This document shows positions 23,786 to 38,319 of a stretch of DNA of 64,000 nucleotides, in pieces. Position 1 is the first letter of the stretch. Each line of letters opens with the position of its first letter. Source of the DNA: Stratiolaelaps scimitus (Eukaryota > Arthropoda > Arachnida > Mesostigmata > Laelapidae); the NCBI GenBank assembly GCA_019614645.1, contig JABWDB010000019.1, positions 62,001 to 126,000 on the forward strand, written 5' to 3'. A model generated the notes under the pieces. The model was not told the DNA's origin and did no database searches. It saw only the letters and a program-made list of their open reading frames with translations. The position numbers and the translations under genes are program-made.

Positions 23786-26598
23786 CACGTCACAGCTTGT
23801 CGGTTCGCCACACTCAGGGCTGCGTAATTGAGAAATAATTGCCGAGTTTTTACTTATTGATCGAGTAGAAAGTAATGTAATGATAAAGCGCTACATATCT
23901 CCAACATCAACTTGCGTCATCAGGCAAACAGATCGCTAGAAGCGGAATGAAATGACTCGTGAATACGCCTGTAAACCTAGTTTTAGAGCCTGGACACCTC
24001 AATTTTTTTTATCAGAAAACACGGTGATGCTTTTCGGAAAACTTCTTTTGTTAAATTTTTTTTGTAACCTATATATATATATATATATATCTGAATCAAG
24101 TGACTTGCGTGGTTTTTTAGCAATAACATTGTTGATTGTTGGTAACAGTCCCTCGGGAAATAGTTGACCTCGTACGGAAATACTCAATAATAATTTCAAA
24201 AATATTCAATAATTCAAGGAAGAAAGAGAGTAATTAAGATACGAAACAATAACGTTTATTGTTTGAATCTTGAATAATGGCATACACGATATTGGGATAA
24301 GCAACAACTGAGCGTCAACAACCGGTCAAAGCACACTGATATCAATGTCATACTTGACACGGTCCGTTATTGCAGCACAACTGGAACACGTGTCTGTATT
24401 GAATCAGGACAAACTTTCGAATTTGACCAGAGGCGACATATCCGGCGACATTTATATGGAAGAACCCCACCACAAAACAGCGTCCTTCGTCTCTGTTGGG
24501 CGTTTCGCCCTTGTTCCTTAGCCACCTGCTCGCTACACCCGAGTGTAGTGTGGCCAGATAAGCGAAGATTTTGTTAATCCCATCATTCCCATTCGTCTTC
24601 TCGCCCACCCCGAACAACCCGTGTGTTGCGCTAATCTGCGACAAGCAGCAGACGTTATTGCAAAGCGGCTAAAGTGCGTCGATTAATCTGCTCTGCTTTC
24701 GAGAACTCTAGCCACCCATGGCAACCCTACAACAGAAGACGAGAGAGTAGGAAGCTGTCCCAGGTCACTCTCAGCTGGCCGGCCAACCTCTGGGGCTACT
24801 CTGGTGGTGACGTTTTCGGTAGGGTAGCCCGCCGACAGTTGTGCGCTAAGCGGCGATCAGTGGCACCACCAGCAGCAGCAACAGCACCATCAACCTGTAT
24901 CGCATGCCAACATCATTTCCTCGAAGGGAGAGCCCGGATGAAGATCGAGGCCAAAGTGGCCACACACGTAACATGGTCGGCAGCGGGCAGCGGGTGCCAT
25001 GGGTAACCCGCCACCAAGTGAGTCGGGAGCCGATCGGAGGCTCTCGGTGGGCCCAAACCGTCACCAATCGCTATATACACCTCTCTGACCACTATTATAG
25101 TTCCACCGTTCGATTTGCGTCTGCTGACATCCTTCTCAGTTGCTTTTTCTCTTCGAACGCTGACTGACCCCCCCCCCTCCCCCATTCGTCTCGAGGTTCC
25201 CAGCCTAGCTAACGCCAACCTGTCATTGAAGGCCGCCACGGAAGGTGCAAACGTCGCCGTTTGCCCGCTCCGCGTTCGAGCCTTTGTCAAGCCTGAGAAT
25301 CTTTATCAGCATTCTCGCGGTGCAGATAGCAGCACAACTTTGAGATATCAATGACAAACGAAGTAGTCGTAGCCGCAGCAGCACTACTGATAGTAGTCGC
25401 TGCGGTTGTTATTGTTGTCAATTACCACGGGCGGTCATTCGTTCGCTCGTTCGGTTGTCGCCCACGTACAAATCACCTGGCGAACGCGTTGACTACGCAG
25501 GCAAGCAGGTAGGCAGTCACTGAGTCACAGTCAGTTGACCGCCCACTACCACGTTCTCATGTGTGTTGGCTGTTCCAACCGCGAACAGCCGGCGCAGCGG
25601 GCAGCGGCTGGCAGTTGCTTTCGACGTGTTAAGGAAAGGTGGATGGACTGAGAGCGCAGACGCGTTTATTATGCAGCCCTCACTGGCAGGGTGGAATCGT
25701 CGAAAACAATTCGAAAAACACGGGAAAAACGCTCGAGAGCACCGGCGACGTTCACCGTAAGACACTTACCGTCGTTCGAGTGACGGACGACTTCGGTCAG
25801 GTGGCTACAGCACTCGAGGACAGGTGGCCCTCACTTGCGGACGAACACTTTGTCGGAGTTGCGACCTGCCGTGCCGTCCAGAAGCAGCCTGGACAAATTG
25901 GCGGATCGATATGAACGAACAACACACAACAGGGACACAAATACACAGACAGACAGACACACACACAACCACCGACACCCAGCCAGACACGGGTAGGAGG
26001 AATGCAAAAGCGGTACGCCGAGCGACAACAGCTCATTGAACAGCCGCGTTTTGCAATCGTACTCGATTAAGTGCCCCGAATTGACAATGTCGCCTCTCCC
26101 GGCGAAATTGCACATCGCCGAGCTTGCCCGTTTCGCGTGCGCAACTACTTCGTCACGAAACAATGAATAGTTTCGACGAGTTGGTGCGGCACTAAGGGAC
26201 CCGTTCCGGAATGGCGGGCAGGATCTAGTTTGCGGCACGTAGCAGTCGGCGCGCTATTCTCCAACGCGGTCCGGCCGTTCTGTTTCTCCGTCCGTCTGGC
26301 CGCCTCTGCGTCTTGGTGGTGAGCGAGACCGAGTCGCCGTCTACCACGGCGGATGACTGCTCCGGCAACAGATAACAGTGCAACTGCAGACCGGCGACGA
26401 GCTCGCCTGTGGGTTTCTGCTGTTTCATCGATCGAGCGGTGGCTGCTATTTATGTGAATGGAACATACGTGAGACTAGTGCAGGAGGTGTGGATGGTGGC
26501 TCTTTTGTGGGGGACTTTCTTTTGCGCTACCGCGCTTGCTGGCGCTAGCCAACTCGGAATCGGACACCGTGTTCAGCCGATCAGCCGGGCGTGTCCTG
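23786..26598. other. Intergenic region with the divergent RECQ1 and dynein 5' sides
   Basis: No coding region I can support. (TA)n at 24070-24090, a C run at about 25168-25177 and (ACAG)/(CA) runs at about 25940-25975 are present. From about 24700 to 26590 it is GC-richer with many CG dinucleotides, as expected for promoter and leader sequence of the dynein gene. A CTATATACACC string near 25070 may be a TATA element. Dynein 5' UTR exons probably lie here, but I could not fix their borders. Confidence 0.45.
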
Positions 26599-29112
26599 AT
26601 GGCCTCCGAAGGGGGCGCGGAGACGAGTCCTCCGCCGGAGGTGTCTCTGGCGGCTAGCCAGGATGTGGCGAAGTACATCAAGAAGGTGGTAACGGCCATG
26701 TTCGACACCGAACCTAGCGGTGCCCTAGATCTCGCTCTGGTCGACAGAAATCACCTCGACTCGATACAGAAGTTTATCGCTGATCCGCAGATTCGTTCCC
26801 TGCTCGTGCAGAGCTCCAGCACCAAGGGTGAGGATCGTGCCCCGTTGACAGCACGGGACGGCTACATTGTACTGTTCTATACGTGCAGCGTCGGCTAGTC
26901 GTTGCTCGTCACATTAATCATATCCACGCCGCTAGATAGTGTGCGTACATTTACGTGTTAGCTTATGCTTCATCGGTTACAAACGACGCCTGTAAGATCA
27001 GTACGAACTGGCGAGAAGCAGAGGGAATGTATTTTACAGTTAGTTGCCTCGTACAGCATATGGAACACACCCCATTTTTCGTTGTCCTGTTTTGTTAGCA
27101 AACTTTGTCTGAGCTGTTGCCGCTGCTTCTACGATTGTACCCGCTCAATCTTCGGTTTCTGTTTCATTGTATTTTCCTGTTTCTCCTCACTAACAAACTG
27201 TCTGTGTGGTCATTTTTGTTTGACAGCCGACGATGAGTCATTGGGTATGTAATGGCGTTTGTCACTTGAGTTCATTTTCGTTGTATCATATATCTAGCAT
27301 TGTCTTGCATCTGGTTAAATGATCTATGCAGGTGGTTTAGCTTTAGTGGCACTGTCGCTAAGCGGGGCCTAGCGACAGCTCTCGATCGCCACTGGAGCTG
27401 GTTCTGCTCTGTTAGGTAGTGCACCTTGAGTGCTGTTCTTCTGTTCGTGCTTCTGATTTGATCTTATAGTTAGTTGCTCCTTCGGCCTGCGGCGAGCATA
27501 GAACGCGTGCTGAAAGGCGTTACCCACCCAGAAGTGGTGGATCGGGGCTGTGCCAGCGAAACAGAGCATGCGCCATGGCCACAGCTACTCAGATGTTTCG
27601 TAGCAAGCTCAGGCGTGAGGAAGTGAGCGAGTGATTGGCTGGCCGCATAATCGTGATCCTTAACTGGAACTGGCGGCGACGGAAAGGGAGGTCTTTCTAC
27701 GGGGCACAGTTACGCCTATTGTCTGGATGTTTGCGGTCAAATGTCCGTAGGTTTATGTGAAATCTCCGTAGAGAGAAGTACAGTGTCGGGAGTTGGCATT
27801 CAGCAGGACGTATCTGTAAACTCGGTGCACAGCCGGTGGTGGGAAAAAATCACGAATTTAATTCATAATATATTTTAATTTTATAGAACAAAATTATAGT
27901 AGCGTTCTCGTTTGGTCATTCATTAACAACAGTGGATTCGATTACGGGGCCAGTCAGAGTCAAATTATTTGTGCGATCACAATTAAGGATATTCATTTCT
28001 ATTTAGAAATGGGCAACAGGCTACATTTCTATTCAATCACGCTGTATATGTAGATCCCCAGACAATTTCTGTCGATTGGTTGGCCGGGGGCATCTCACCC
28101 TCCTGGTCGCCTTTCGAGTGCAATCGATTTGGGATGTGCTTCCCGGCAGAGCTACTGTATTGCACAAGCACCGTACCTTTTTACAAGTTAAAAAATGACA
28201 GAATCCTACGATGGACGCACACGACTCTACTAATTCACATTCGACTGGTATACTGCTAATCCAAACTCGAAGGTAGCCACAGCTAACACTACATTGCTAA
28301 TCGCAATTGTGATCGGGGGGAGGGAGCGCTTTTAATTTGCGGTTGGATTGCACTGATGAATATCTGAATATTTCAATATCGATAAAAAATTACTAAAGGC
28401 AAAGATTTATTGGTTTGTTAAAGGAACTGCAATTTTTTCGAATCATTCTCGAATTATTTTTCGAGCATGTGAAATTGCAGTTCCGACAATAAACCATTAT
28501 TTGATTGATTGATTGATTGACTGGTTGATTACAATGCTTAGATTCAGTTGTATGGACTCACGCCGCGGGAGTCGACGACTGTTTGTTCAAAGGAGCTATA
28601 TAGCTGCCTGTAACATTTTCAACAATTTCTCAGAATCACTCATCCTGTGGCGCTCGTTCACCTTGTACCTATCATTTGTTCCTGGTTTTGTCTCATGCAC
28701 TATATAGGACATAACGTCCTACAAGAAGGCAAGGCCAAAAACAGCCTGAAAGAAGCAACACTTCTAGCCAACGTCATTTTCTCATACATCCATTCTTGTC
28801 GATGTCGAATTGAGTTCAGCTGTATTACACTCCTCACTTGCTCGAACTTCCCCTGTAGAGTTTTCTTTTTTTGTCAAGGTGTGATATTGACCTTTGAGCA
28901 TAGTGGCGGATTAAGGCATTGTTATTCACGACTCGAATTGTGCTATCTTATATTCGCTCGTGTGCACTACAGATGAGGAGCTGGATCAGCCTGCCTCGGA
29001 CGTGGGTATGCCTTCGTGCGAAGACGTAATCTATGTCATATCAGACGAGGTTCACTTCTCCAACCCAAAGGTAACTGAAACAAGTATGGCTGATTGTGAT
29101 TTAATTATACCC

Positions 29113-29145
<33 letters not shown>

Positions 29146-32100
29146 ATTTATGTTGATTGTTTTAAGAGTGCACTCTGTGTACAGAATGATGAGTTGATGG
29201 GTCATCGATTTCGGAACGACACACTGATGTGGGATGTCTCTCGGCTATCGTACACCTCGGACTCTAAAGAGCTATTATTGTTTCGCACAGGTGAACTCTC
29301 TGGTTATGATCAAGAAGGGTCTCGTGATCGAGGCTGACAAAAAGATCGCGTTTCAAGTTCGAGTGATGAACTTATCGGATGCATCGCCGTATGAGACGCT
29401 GCATAGCTACATTGCTGGTGCCGTAGCTCCCTACTTCAAGAGTTATGTTAGACAGACTGGACGTGTTGAAAGGTTCGAGCCGTATTAATGTTTTTATACC
29501 GTTGTTAGACCATTACCTTAACATGCAACTGAAAAGTACCCGCTCTCGCGGAGCTTTCTCTTTAAGCCAATAACGAGTGTGAAAAAACTAAGAGCTCAAT
29601 CTCTTGCAGTACCAAATTTACAAAGGGGTTCATATTTGATTGCTTTACATTAAATTAAATTTACAGGGTTCATATTTTATTGCTGCACTGTTTTCTCTTG
29701 AGTGACATGTACGCCTGGGACGCCTGGAAAATTCTCTCTTTGATTATCTCTATTCTGAGGTTGCCAGAGGCCGCAGGGTTCAAATCCAGCAAGGAGACAT
29801 ACATATTCAACATGAGTAATTAAATATAGAACGTAAATATGCTCTGTATAGATGGGTTCGTAAGAATATCACAGAATATCGTTATTGCTTCGTATGTGAG
29901 GCCTGTGGAGACAATTTAATCTCACTGAAAATCAAAACATATACATATATAGATGTCCAGTGATTGTTCTAAAGTCATATTGCTAATAAGCGTTCATTTA
30001 TTGCTGCACTTTGATTTCTGAACTCTAACAATTTTCGTCGGTCACAACAACAGAGATGGCGACAAAATGGCACCCAACGTGGAGAAAAAGATCGCCGAGC
30101 TGGAAATGGGGTTGTTACACTTGCAACAGAATATCGATATTCCTGAGATCTCGCTCGTGGTGCACCCGACAGTGGCCCAAGTTGTCAAGAAATGCCTCGA
30201 GGAAGAAAGCCGTAAAGCGAATGTCAACGATTTTGGCGATAAGGCGAGTAGCATTGAAGTGATATCTCATCTTTACATGGCGTTGAAATTGGTTTAGAAC
30301 ACCCGATGTTGCCTATTTGTATACCTGCCTCCTTGATACTGGTGCTGTTGTTGTCGGTGTTAATTGCTGGGTGCAATTAATTTACCCTCTCATTACTACT
30401 TGTTATCTCGTAATTTCATGGCTGAATGTAGGAGGGGGTGGAGGGTCTTGAAGGTGAAGTAATGTTTACTGTCATTCTCACGAATGATCTCTCATTTTCT
30501 TCTCTTCAATACAGGTAGAAGACTCGACCTTCCTCAATCAACTGCAAACGGGCGTCAATCGTTGGATTCGAGAGATACAGAAGGTGACCAAGCTGGACAG
30601 GGACCCCTCGTCTGGCACGGCCCTTCAAGAGATATCCTTTTGGCTCAATCTTGAACGAGCCCTGCTTCGTATTCAAGAGAAACGAGAGCTACACGAGGTC
30701 GCCCTGACACTCGATATCCTGAAAAAGGGCAAACGCTTTCACGCCACAGTGTCGTTTGACACTGACACAGGACTCAAACAGGCGTTAGCCACCGTAAACG
30801 ACTACAATCCGCTGATGAAAGACTTCCCGCTGAACGATCTACTTTCGGCAACGGAGCTCGACAAAATCAAAATGGCTCTGCAGAGCATTTTTAATCATTT
30901 GCGCAAAATCCGCAACACGAAGTATCCGATTCAGCGTGCCCTGAAGCTCGTTGAGGCCATCTCGCGCGACCTTATGAACCAGCTGCTCAAGGTGCTAGGC
31001 ACCCGTCGACTGATGCACATCCCGGCCGATGAGTTCGAGAAGGTGATGGCAGCCTGCTTCGAGGTGTTCAACGCGTGGGACGAGGAGTACGAGAAGTTGA
31101 ATGGGCTACTTCGGGATCTTGTCAAGAAAAAACGCGATGAGACGTACAAAATGGTGTGGCGCTTGTGTCCCGCCCACAAGCTGCTGCAGTCCCGAATGGA
31201 GCAGATGCGCAAGTTCCGCCGGCAGCACGAACAACTTAGATCGGTGATTATTCGCGTGCTGCGCCCACAAGCGGCGCCGATAGCGGAGACGACGGCGCCA
31301 ATCGCCCAGCTTACGACCCAGCTGGACTCGTTGGAGCTGGCCTCGGATGTGAACGCTATCGAGGAGGTGAATCTGGCCTACGAGAATGTCAAGGAAGTCG
31401 ATGGCCTGGACATCAGCAAGGAGGGTAGTGAGGCGTGGGACGCTGCTTGCAAACGCTACGAGGAGCGAATCGATCGGGTAGAAACCCGAATCACGGCCAA
31501 GTTGAGGGATCAGCTAGGTACAGCGAAAAACGCTAATGAGATGTTCCGTATTTTCTCGCGGTTCAACGCCCTATTCGTGCGGCCTCACATCCGTGGTGCT
31601 ATTCGTGAGTACCAGACACAGCTGATCCAGCGGGTGAAGGACGATATTGAGGCACTACATTCGAAGTTCAAGGTTCAGTATCCCATTTCCAAGGCGTGCC
31701 GTATGTCGAAAGGGAGAGATTTGCCCCCCGTGTCTGGGTCAATTATCTGGGCGAAGCAGATCGATCGGCAGCTCACGGTTTACATGAAGCGAGTCGAGGA
31801 CGTTCTTGGCAAGGGTTGGGAGAATCACGTCGAGGGCCAGAAGCTCAAGGGCGACGCAGAGAGCTTCCGCCTTAAGCTTAACACGCAGGGAATCTTTGAT
31901 GAGTGGGTACGTAACGTGCAAGATCACCAGCTCGGAGTGGCTGGCCGAATCTTCTCGGTAGAATCGCAGAGGACCCGCACCCGAACCATACAACGAATTC
32001 GGGTACGCTTCTCCACCGAAGTGATCACTCTTGCCAAGGAGACGAGAAACCTCAAAGCGATGGGTTTTAGGGTACCGTTAGCGATTGTGAACAAAGCCCA

Positions 32101-35100
32101 CCAAGCTAATCAACTCTACCCGTTTGCCATTTCCTTGATAGAGAGTATGCGCACCTATGAGAGGACATGTGACAAAATTGAGGATCGGCCAAATATCAGC
32201 CTTCTGATTGCTGGCCTCAAAAAGGACGTCCAGAATCTCATAATGGAGGCTGCCTCTCTCATCTGGGAGTCGTACAAGCTCGACCCGTACGTTCAAAAGT
32301 TGGCCGAAATTATTTTCATGTTCCAAGAAAAGGTCGACGATCTGCTGGTCGTTGATGAGTGCGTGGATGCCGAAGTGAAGGCTCTGGAGACTAGCCCATA
32401 CAGTCAGCAGAATTTCGCGGATATTCTATCGAAGATCCAGAAGAGTGTGGACGACCTCTCGCTGAAGCAGTATTCCAATCTGGCCTTGTGGGTCAGCCGA
32501 CTCGACGATGAGGTGGAGGCGCGCTTGGCGAAGCGGCTTGGCGAGGGAATTAAAGCCTGGACGGCGGCACTGGAAGGGAAGAAGGACGATGACAACGCCG
32601 AGCAAGACACGCTTCGGGACAGTACACCCACCACGGAGACGGCGCCAGACTTCCCGGGAACATGCAAGCTCGGTGGCGAGCCGAAGATACAGACTCTGAT
32701 GCACGAGATTCGTATCCTCAACCAGATCATGTATGTATCACCGTCGATTGAGGAGAGCCGCTGCAAACTGTTAGAGCAGTTCTTCATTTGGGAGAACATT
32801 GTACTCGGCCAGAACCGTATCCAGTCGAGCCGATATCAGGTAGGCCTGGAGCAGGTGCCCCAGTCAGCCACCACGTATAAGAACATTTTCACGAAGATAC
32901 CCGACGGTGCCGTCGTGATGGAGAGTGCCTATCTGGCGATTGAGGCCACCGTAAAACAGATGCGGGATTACGTCGACGAGTGGCTACGGTACCAGTCGCT
33001 ATGGGATCTTCAGCCAGAGCAGCTGTATCATCGGCTGGGTGAAGATATTGGCCTGTGGATGAACACACTTGTAGAAATTCGCAAGTCGCGTTCGACCTTC
33101 GATACCTCGGAGACGCGGAAGGAGATCGGTCCCATTATTATCGACTATGCGAAGGTGCAGAGCAAGGTGAGTCTGAAGTACGACTCCTGGCACAAGGAAG
33201 TGTTGGGCCGCTTCGGTACACTGCTCGGCAACGAGATGCTGTCATTCCATACGATCATATCGAAGTCGCGCAATGAGCTCGAGCAGCAGTCCATCGACAC
33301 GGCGTCGACGTCGGACGCTGTGCAATTCATCACGTATGTCCAGAGTCTCAAGCGAAAAATGAAGCCATGGGAAAAGCAAGTTGAGTCTTATAAAGAGGGC
33401 CAACGTATTCTGGAACGGCAGCGTTTCCAATTCCCCAACAATTGGCTTCACGTTGACAACGTCGAGGGCGAGTGGGGAGCGTTTAATGAGATGATCCGCC
33501 GCAAAGATGCGGCTATTTCGACACAGGTTGCCTCGCTACAGATGAAAGTGGTACAGGAGGATAAGGCCGTCGAGGCGCGTACCAACGAATGTCTGGCCGA
33601 GTGGGACCGCTGCAAGCCCGTTCAGGGATCACTTAAACCACAGGATGCCATGCAACAGCTTGCCCTGTTTGAGAGTAAACTGGGCCGGCTCCGCGAAGAT
33701 CGGGACAACCTGCACAAGGCGAAGGAGGCACTCGAGCTGGAGCTGCAAACGGGAAGTGACGAACGAGTGCAGGTCGCGTTTGAAGAGCTGCGCGACCTCA
33801 AGGGCGTTTGGGGCGAGCTTGCTAAAATCTGGGAGCAGATTGATCAGATGAAGGAGCAACCTTGGTTGTCCGTACATGCTAGAAAGCTTCGACAAGCCTT
33901 AGATGGCCTGCTCAACCAGCTCAAGGAGCTACCAGCCCGCCTGCGGCAATACGCCTCGTACGATTATGTTAAACGCACTATTCAGGCTTACACCAAGGTC
34001 AACATGCTGGTTGTGGAGCTAAAGAGTGACGCCCTCAAGGAGCGCCACTGGAAAACTCTCATGAGGCAGCTCAAGGTGAACTGGGTGCTTTCGGAGCTGA
34101 CGTTGGGACAGGTGTGGGATATAGACCTGCAGGCTAATGAGGGAATTATCCGTGATGTAATTCTCGTCGCCCAAGGTGAAATGGCCCTTGAGGAGTTCCT
34201 CAAGCAGGTTCGGGAGGCGTGGCAGACCTACGAGCTTGACCTAATCACCTACCAGAACAAGTGTAAATTGATACGTGGCTGGGATGATCTGTTCAACAAA
34301 GTTAAGGAACACATCAATTCCGTGGCGGCAATGAAGCTATCGCCATACTACAAGGAGTTTGAGGAAGAGGCGCTATCGTGGGAGGAGAAACTCAATCGAA
34401 TCAATGCAATCTTCGACGTTTGGATCGATGTCCAACGACGATGGGTCTACCTAGAAGGCATATTCAGTGGCAGCGCGGACATTCAAACCCTACTACCGAT
34501 GGAGACTTCGCGGTTCCAGAGCATCTCAAGCGAATTCCTGACGCTTATGAAAAAGGTGGGTTCTTGCATCGGCCTTTGTGCACTCGGTTTATTATCCGAT
34601 GCTTAGTGAACTGATGATTGTCTATCCTCTCGTAGTTTTACTTATCACAGACACTATATAGACCAAGCAGACTTCATGCTACACTCTTTAATGATTTGTC
34701 AATCCAGCTTAATAATGAAACGCAATCGAATTCTCGCTAAATCCCCTCCCGCTGTTTTCAGGTGTCCAAGTCACCACTGGTTATGGACGTGCTCAATATT
34801 CAAGGTGTACAGCGTTCATTGGAGCGACTGGCTGACCTCTTGGGCAAAATTCAAAAGGCTCTCGGAGAGTACCTCGAACGTGAAAGATCCTCATTCCCGC
34901 GGTTCTACTTCGTCGGAGATGAAGACTTGCTTGAGATCATCGGCAACTCGAAGAACATTCCCAGACTGCAAAAACACTTCAAAAAGATGTTTGCAGGGGT
35001 GGCCTCTATTATCCTGAACGAGGACAACACAGTGGTTCTTGGTCTGTCGTCTAAGGAGGCCGAGGAAGTCCGTTTTATGACGCCGGTCTCGATCGCTGAC

Positions 35101-38100
35101 CATCCAAAAATTAACGAGTGGCTCACCATGGTAAGTGCGATTTTGTCTTAGATTATGCTCAATAGTTGCTTTCAGATACGTATCCCTGGTACACAACTTC
35201 TCCGTGACTGTCCCTATTCCTATATACAGCTATTATCCGTAGGCACCGAAGGTTTGACCGCGTTTTGCTTATTGAATACTCCTTTCTCCAGGTTGAGCAA
35301 GAAATGAGGGTCACCCTGGCGAAAATGTTAGCCAAAGCTGTCGCAACGATTGCCCCGTTCAGGGAGGGCAATATCGATCAGACAGCGTTCATGAGTTGGT
35401 GTGACGACTACCAGGCACAGATCGTCATTCTAGCCGCGCAGATCTCGTGGTCCGAAGACGTCGAACAGGCGCTGCAAGCCATACAGAACAATGGTGATAG
35501 AAATTTGGCCCCACTCCAAGGGGTGCTCGATAGCGTTCAGCGAACACTCGGCGTTTTGGCTGACTCTGTTCTACAGGAACAACCGCCACTCCGTCGAAAG
35601 AAGCTAGAGCACCTTATCACGGAGTTCGTACACAAGCGCGACGTGACTCGACGCATGATCAAGACCGGAGTTGATTCTCCGAAGGATTTCCAATGGCTCT
35701 CCCAGATGCGTTTCTACTTTGATCCGAAACAGGGCAACGTGTTGGAGCAACTCTCCATCAATATGGCAAACGCTAAATTCAACTACGGTTTCGAGTATCT
35801 TGGCGTGCAGGAAAAACTCGTCCAGACGCCACTCACCGATCGTTGCTATCTGACCATGACGCAGGCGTTGGAGTCTCGCTTGGGCGGGTCGCCTTTCGGT
35901 CCCGCCGGCACGGGTAAAACCGAGTCGGTGAAGGCCCTTGGCAATCAACTGGGCCGTTTTGTGCTGGTGTTCAACTGCGATGAAACATTCGACTTCCAGG
36001 CGATGGGTCGCATCTTTGTTGGTCTGTGCCAGGTGGGCGCGTGGGGATGCTTCGACGAGTTCAATCGACTCGAGGAGCGGATGCTATCAGCGGTCTCGCA
36101 GCAGATTCAGATGATTCAGGAGACCCTACGGAGTCGTCTGAACAATCCCGACAGCAGGGATACCCTGCAAGTGGAGCTACTTGGTAAACAGGTGAAGGTA
36201 TCCACTGACATGGCAATCTTCATCACCATGAATCCGGGCTATGCCGGCCGTTCGAACCTTCCCGACAATCTGAAAAAGCTGTTCCGATCGCTAGCGATGA
36301 CAAAGCCAGACCGACAGCTCATTGCGCAGGTGATGCTGTTCTCGCAAGGATTCCGTTCAGCAGAGAAGTTGGCCAGCAAGATTGTGCCGTTCTTCAAGCT
36401 TTGCGATGAACAGTTGTCCAATCAGAGCCACTACGACTTTGGACTTCGAGCGCTGAAGAGCGTGCTCGTGAGTGCTGGTAACATTAAGCGCGACCGCATA
36501 CAACGTATCAAGGACACCAAGAAGAGCTCCGGGGAGGAGATAGAAGAGAGCAAGATCGCCGAGAAGCTTCCCGAGCAAGAAATTCTCATACAGTCAGTGT
36601 GCGAAACAATGGAACCGAAGCTGGTAGCCGAAGATATACCGCTTCTAAAGTCACTTATGAGTGACGTGTTCCCCGGCGTTGACTATCAGGGAGCTGAGAT
36701 GACCGAACTCAAAATGCACATCCACGAGGTGTGCCGTCAAATGTATCTCGTGTCTGGCGAAGGAGATGCGATGGGCGGAGCGTGGATGGAGAAGGTCCTG
36801 CAACTCTACCAGATCTCTAACCTAAACCATGGCTTGATGATGGTAGGACCTTCAGGTAGCGGTAAGTCAAAGGCATGGAAGGTTCTCCTTAAGGCGCTCG
36901 AGCGCTTCGAAGGCACGGAGGGTGTGGCTCATGTCATTGATCCAAAGGCGATCTCAAAGGAGTCGCTGTACGGAGTCCTCGATCCGAATACGCGCGAGTG
37001 GACGGACGGTCTGTTCACGCACATCCTGCGTAAGATTATCGACAACGTCCGTGGAGAGATCAGCAAACGACAGTGGATCATATTTGACGGTGACGTCGAT
37101 CCCGAGTGGGTGGAGAATCTGAACTCGGTACTCGACGACAACAAGCTGCTGACGCTACCGAACGGCGAGCGTCTCTCTATTCCGCCGAACGTCCGCATCA
37201 TGTTTGAGGTGCAGGACCTGAAGTACGCAACGCTCGCTACAGTGTCCCGTTGCGGTGAGTACTTTTATGTATCATTTTTCGTTCTTTTTCTCATCATTTT
37301 GACACCAACGTCGAGACTGAGATTCCAGTAGACACTTTTATGATAAAGCTTTGATGAAATTGTGGTGGTCTACTCCGAGAACATTGAGCGGTGTCAAGTT
37401 ATCGTTCGTAGTAGCGCTTACTTTGCGGTATCTGAAACGATGTCTATATCTGGAAAACTAGTGACAGTCCTCCTTGGCCGTTTGCCTTTCAGGTATGATT
37501 TGGTTCTCGGAGGACGTCTTGTCAACTCAGATGATCTTCCAGAACTACATCAATCGACTCCGTGCGATCCCACTCGAGGAAGATGAGGACGCCAAGCACG
37601 CGCGGACAAAGAATAAGGATGAAGCCGATTCGGCTTCGCCGATCATTACCCTGCAGAAAAGCGTGGCGACTATTCTACAGCCGCACTTCGTCGAGGGCGA
37701 TCTCGTGACGAAGGCAATGGAGTTCGCAAAAGACCATCTTGATCACATCATGGACTTCACCAGATTGCGTGCACTGTCCTCTCTATTCTCGATGCTAAAT
37801 CAAGCTGTACGGAACGTGCTTCAGTACAACGCGAGCCATCCCGATTTCCCGATGCAGCAGGATTCCCTCGAGAAATACATGACCAAGAGCCTGGTGTATG
37901 GTCTGTTGTGGAGTTTCAGCGGAGATGGTAAGCTGAAAGCTCGCACAGATCTTGGCGACTACCTCCGTTCCGTAACAATGATACCGCTGCCGCCGACGAG
38001 TCAGGCGATTATCGACTATGAGGTTCGTTTTGGAGTTACTTTCTCGTATTGTCATTGTCTTTCATATTTTCATTTTTTAACCTGCGTGACATGTAATGCG

Positions 38101-38269
38101 GGGTCTTACGGGGAAAAAGGCTCGTTACTTGCTCTGATCTTACGGAATTGGTTAGAATTACACTGCTAAGCTAAGAGGTTACGCAGTTCGATGCGTGTTG
38201 TCGTTGTCGTCTGCGGTGACCGCTTGAGGCTCACATATGACTATTTGAATACAGTTAATCTTGTTGAGA

Positions 38270-38319
<50 letters not shown>

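Noticed and set aside
29171..29290. Extra dynein exon in the intron before 29291
   Set aside because: Joining 29070 directly to 29291 gives the family sequence (NPK then [10 protein letters not shown]) without gap, so no exon is needed there.
29765..29800. B-box-like GGTTCAAATCC
   Set aside because: There is no matching A box, D arm or acceptor stem at the right distance; possibly a decayed SINE, but unsupported.
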